Source: Ruminiclostridium cellulolyticum H10 (GTDB lineage Bacteria; Bacillota; Clostridia; Acetivibrionales; DSM-1351). From it: DNA of 64,000 bases. The stretch spans positions 372,001-436,000 of the forward strand of contig NC_011898.1 in the NCBI RefSeq assembly GCF_000022065.1. Reading direction: 5' to 3'. Below are positions 61,147 to 64,000 of the stretch, in pieces. Under the pieces are notes generated by a model that worked only from the letters and a program-made list of their open reading frames with translations, ran no database searches and was not told where the DNA came from. The stretch's first letter is position 1, and each line of letters opens with the position of its first letter. Made by a program: the position numbers and the translations under genes.

Positions 61147-62406
61147 ATGTCCAGATGGAAGATATATACACCTGATGGTGTACAGGATATCCTGTTTGAT
61201 GAATGTTACAAAAAAAGAGAAATAGAAAAAAGAATAAGAAACACATTCAGGTCATATGGCTATTATGAGATAGAAACTCCTACAATAGAATTTTTTGATG
61301 TATTTTCATCAGAGATAGAGCATTTTCCACAGGAATCAATGGTAAAGTTCTTTGATCAGAAAGGAAGAATTCTTGTATTAAGGCCTGACATAACAGTTCC
61401 GGTCGCAAGGATAACTGCCACAAAAAACAGAGATGTTCAGGTGCCTATAAAGTATTCCTATATAGGAAATGTTTTCAGGTTTAACGAAGTCGGAGGCGGT
61501 CGTCAGAATGAGTTTACACAGGCCGGGGTTGAGATGTTAGGTGATTCTTCATCAGAGAGCGATGCAGAAATAATCGCTATGGCAATAAACACACTGAAAT
61601 CTGTCGGCCTAAAAGAATTCAAAATAGAAATCGGGCAGGTTGAATTTTTTAAAGGATTGGCTGAGGAGGCAGGATTTTCAAATGAGGATATAGATGCTAT
61701 ATCAAAACAAATAGACAAAAAGGATCTTGTAGGTGTAGAAGAAATACTCAACCGATATGATATAAGTACAGAACTTAGGGAAATCGTTTTGAAGCTTACC
61801 GGATTATTTGGATCGGTTGACGTAATTAAGGAGTTTAAAAAAGCTTCAATTAACGGCAGAAGTCTCAAAGCAATTGAAAATGTAGAGGAAGTAGTATCTA
61901 TATTGTGTGATTATGGTTTATCGGAATATGTATCGATAGATCTGGGAATGTTAAAAAGTTTGAATTACGATACTGGAATAACCTTTCGAGGCTTTACAAA
62001 CGGAGTGGGCTTCCCGATACTTTCAGGAGCAAGATACGATAACCTTACGTCCAGTTTTGGGAAGGAGTGTCCTGCTACAGGCTTCTCATTAAGGATAAAT
62101 ATGCTTATGACAGCAATGGAAAAGGCGGGTCATACCTTTGAAAGACCTTCTGTGGATTCATTAGTATGTTATGAAAAAACGAACAGGAAAAGGGCAATAG
62201 AAATAGCAGAAGCCCTCAGAAAGCAGGATATGAAAATAGAAACCTTTGTTTTGACTAAAGGTATCGACCAGGCAAAAAAATACGCTGCTTCAAAGAAAAT
62301 CGGCGGAATTATATATATTAGAGACAACGATAAAATCACCGTATACGATATAAAAAACAATATAACAGAAGAAACCAGCTTCGATACCCTATTAAACAAT
62401 CAATAA
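61147..62406 (+). CDS. hisZ: HisZ, regulatory subunit of ATP phosphoribosyltransferase
   Basis: A 419-aa HisRS-like protein without synthetase activity. It has DGVQDILFDECYKKREIEKRI at the start, class II-like motifs (RILVLRPDITVPVARI; FRFNEVGGGRQNEFTQAGVEMLG), and lacks the anticodon domain of true HisRS. It pairs with the short HisG to give the first enzyme of histidine synthesis. ATG 61147 has RBS GAGAGG at 9 nt; TTG 61141 is too close to the RBS. It starts the his operon hisZ-hisG-hisD. Confidence 0.93.
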   Translation: MSRWKIYTPDGVQDILFDECYKKREIEKRIRNTFRSYGYYEIETPTIEFFDVFSSEIEHFPQESMVKFFDQKGRILVLRPDITVPVARITATKNRDVQVPIKYSYIGNVFRFNEVGGGRQNEFTQAGVEMLGDSSSESDAEIIAMAINTLKSVGLKEFKIEIGQVEFFKGLAEEAGFSNEDIDAISKQIDKKDLVGVEEILNRYDISTELREIVLKLTGLFGSVDVIKEFKKASINGRSLKAIENVEEVVSILCDYGLSEYVSIDLGMLKSLNYDTGITFRGFTNGVGFPILSGARYDNLTSSFGKECPATGFSLRINMLMTAMEKAGHTFERPSVDSLVCYEKTNRKRAIEIAEALRKQDMKIETFVLTKGIDQAKKYAASKKIGGIIYIRDNDKITVYDIKNNITEETSFDTLLNNQ

Positions 62407-62436
62407 TAAAATAATAAATTTGTGGGGAGTAAAAAC

Positions 62437-63081
62437 ATGAGATATTTGACAATTGCACTTTCAAAGGGCAGACTTACAGATATGTCGGTAGAAATCTTCG
62501 AGAAGATCGGAATAGACTGTACTGAACTAAAATCATCCACCAGAAAGTTAATACTGTCTGATGAAAAAAATAAGATAAAATTTTTCCTTGCAAAGCCCGC
62601 AGATGTGCCAACATATGTAGAATATGGGGCGGCGGACATAGGAATAGTGGGAAAGGACACACTGCTAGAAGAGGGCCGAAATCTTTATGAAGTGCTTGAT
62701 TTGGGATTTGCGGCCTGTAGAATGGCATTGGCCGGGCCGGCTGAACTGCAGGGAAAAATAGACGAACTTAATATAAAAAGAGTCGGCACCAAGTACCCAA
62801 ATATAACTAGAAACTATTTTGAAAAAACAAGAAGAGAAAGTGTTGAAATAATAAAGCTGAATGGATCTGTGGAACTTGCTCCATTAGTTGGTTTGTCAGA
62901 GGTTATTGTAGATTTGGTTGAAAGCGGAAGAACACTTAAAGAAAACGGCCTTGTAGTACTTGACACAATTGCGGATATCAGTGCAAGAATGGTCGTAAAC
63001 AGAGTAAGCATGAAAATGGAAAATGAACGGATACAGAAAATAATAGACGGAGTAAGAGATGAATTGTCCGTAAGGGGGTAA
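62437..63081 (+). CDS. hisG: HisG, ATP phosphoribosyltransferase, short form
   Basis: A 214-aa enzyme of the short type that depends on HisZ. It lacks the C-terminal ACT-like regulatory domain of the long form. Motifs are ALSKGRL (6-12), [12 protein letters not shown], and the PRPP-binding [13 protein letters not shown] near residue 170. It makes PR-ATP in the first step. RBS GGGGAG. It follows hisZ by 30 nt and precedes hisD by 4 nt. Confidence 0.95.
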   Translation: MRYLTIALSKGRLTDMSVEIFEKIGIDCTELKSSTRKLILSDEKNKIKFFLAKPADVPTYVEYGAADIGIVGKDTLLEEGRNLYEVLDLGFAACRMALAGPAELQGKIDELNIKRVGTKYPNITRNYFEKTRRESVEIIKLNGSVELAPLVGLSEVIVDLVESGRTLKENGLVVLDTIADISARMVVNRVSMKMENERIQKIIDGVRDELSVRG

Positions 63082-63085
63082 CAGT

Positions 63086-64000
63086 ATGTTAAACATAGTA
63101 GATTTACGCAGTGACTTTGACGGATCTGCCGCAAAGAACTTATACAAAAAATTAACACAGAGAACCGCAACCCAAAACGGCGGGAACATAATCGACATTG
63201 TAGCAGAAATAATTGACAACGTTAAACAAAACGGCGACAGTGCATTAAAAGAATACACAAAAAAATTCGATAAAGCAGAAATTGAAACCATAAAAGTGAC
63301 GGAAGAGGAAATTACCTCCGCATACAAAAATGTTGACCCACAGCTAGTGGAGACTATAAAAAAATCAAAACAAAATATATGGAGCTTCCATGTGAGACAA
63401 CTTCAAAACAGTTGGATAGACCCTAAAGAGAACGGAACTATGCTGGGACAGCTTGTAAGGCCTCTTGAAAAGGTTGGTTTATATGTTCCTGGAGGAACAG
63501 CACCTCTTATTTCGTCAGTATTAATGACTGCGGTTCCTGCGAAAGTAGCCGGAGTAGAAAAGCTGATAATGTGTACACCGCCTTCGCAGGACGGAAGCAT
63601 AAACCCCGCAATACTTGTTGCGGCCAGAGAAGCCGGAGTGGATGAAGTATACAGGGCTGGAGGGGCACAGGCTGTTGCCGCTATGGCTTATGGAACAGAA
63701 ACCATACCTGCGGTGGATAAGGTATGCGGTCCGGGTAATGTGTATGTTGCTACAGCTAAAAGACTGGTATTTGGTGACTGCGATATTGATATGTTTGCCG
63801 GCCCAAGCGAGATATTGGTTATAGCAGATTCCAGTGCAGTACCCGAGTACGTGGCTGCAGATCTCCTTTCCCAGGCAGAACATGACATGCTGGCGTCCTC
63901 GGTTCTTGTTACAGATGATGTAAGCCTGTTGGACAGCGTAAAAACGGAAATAGAAAAGCAGCTTGTAATTCTTAAAAGAAACGAAATAATTGAGAAATCA
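63086..64000 (+). CDS. hisD: HisD, histidinol dehydrogenase (N-terminal part)
   Basis: The window ends inside this gene after 305 codons. It reads MLNIVDLRSDFDGSAAKNL and has LVRPLEKVGLYVPGGTAPL, RAGGAQAVAAMAYGTETIP, KVCGPGNVYVATAKR, MFAGPSEILVI, and LLSQAEHDMLASS (the zinc/catalytic site region). It oxidises L-histidinol to histidine in two steps using NAD. RBS AAGGGGG before ATG 63086. A full gene of this family is ~430 codons. Confidence 0.94.
   Translation, partial: MLNIVDLRSDFDGSAAKNLYKKLTQRTATQNGGNIIDIVAEIIDNVKQNGDSALKEYTKKFDKAEIETIKVTEEEITSAYKNVDPQLVETIKKSKQNIWSFHVRQLQNSWIDPKENGTMLGQLVRPLEKVGLYVPGGTAPLISSVLMTAVPAKVAGVEKLIMCTPPSQDGSINPAILVAAREAGVDEVYRAGGAQAVAAMAYGTETIPAVDKVCGPGNVYVATAKRLVFGDCDIDMFAGPSEILVIADSSAVPEYVAADLLSQAEHDMLASSVLVTDDVSLLDSVKTEIEKQLVILKRNEIIEKS

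Overview
The window looks like a chromosomal segment of a mesophilic, cellulolytic clostridium of the Ruminiclostridium group, close to R. cellulolyticum. The DNA is low-GC, RBSs are strong GGAGG types, and sporulation-linked genes are present. One secreted enzyme carries a type I dockerin whose two repeats have Ala-Leu and Ala-Ile at the recognition positions, the pattern known from R. cellulolyticum rather than the Ser-Thr of C. thermocellum. No rRNA, tRNA or CRISPR array was seen.

0-8.1 kb: a flavodiiron protein; a NifU-like protein paired with a GGGtGRT-family protein; then the class III heat-shock operon ctsR-mcsA-mcsB-clpC behind a consensus sigma-A promoter with a perfect CtsR operator. 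8.1-14.5 kb is accessory. It holds a four-gene radical-SAM peptide (RiPP) locus: a SPASM maturase, a TIGR04066-like protein, an acyl-carrier-like protein and a 63-aa Cys-rich precursor. A membrane glycosyltransferase faces it, followed by an IS110-family element whose transposase is broken by one amber codon and which has structured, repeat-bearing non-coding flanks.

14.5-25.8 kb: a cytosolic GH15 glucoamylase, radA, disA, an intact IS481-family element, a small conserved gene, carD (with a terminated leader that may be a small RNA), a PIN-TRAM protein, ispD, an ABC exporter and a divergent ispF-like gene. The order clpC-radA-disA-yacL-ispD-ispF is a conserved Firmicutes block; here it is split by the RiPP/IS110 region, the IS481 copy and the ABC gene. 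Two related MITE-like fold-back repeats sit in convergent intergenic gaps (25.1 and 28.45 kb).

26-43.5 kb: proS, a CAP-domain secreted protein, a pseudouridine synthase, a nucleotidyltransferase/degenerate-phosphomutase fusion, GtrA, DUF2238, UV endonuclease, Tex, a row of small minus-strand genes (38.1-39.7 kb), a thioredoxin-reductase-like flavoprotein without NADPH motifs, an orphan histidine kinase, a GerMN lipoprotein and an FmdB-type zinc ribbon.

43.6-64 kb: a three-gene NHEJ operon (Ku, ligase, polymerase as separate proteins); galE with a nucleotidyltransferase; hpf behind a cluster of DnaA boxes and a sigma-H-type promoter; an LtaS-like sulfatase; shikimate kinase; PcrA; a GH1 beta-glucosidase; an ECF sigma/ZAS anti-sigma pair followed by DUF2953 and GerW; a GH5-CBM32-X2-X2-dockerin cellulosomal enzyme; and hisZ-hisG-hisD, with hisD cut by the window end.

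Coordinates of starts were set by RBS spacing where several in-frame starts exist; functional names come from motif recognition by eye, without database searches.
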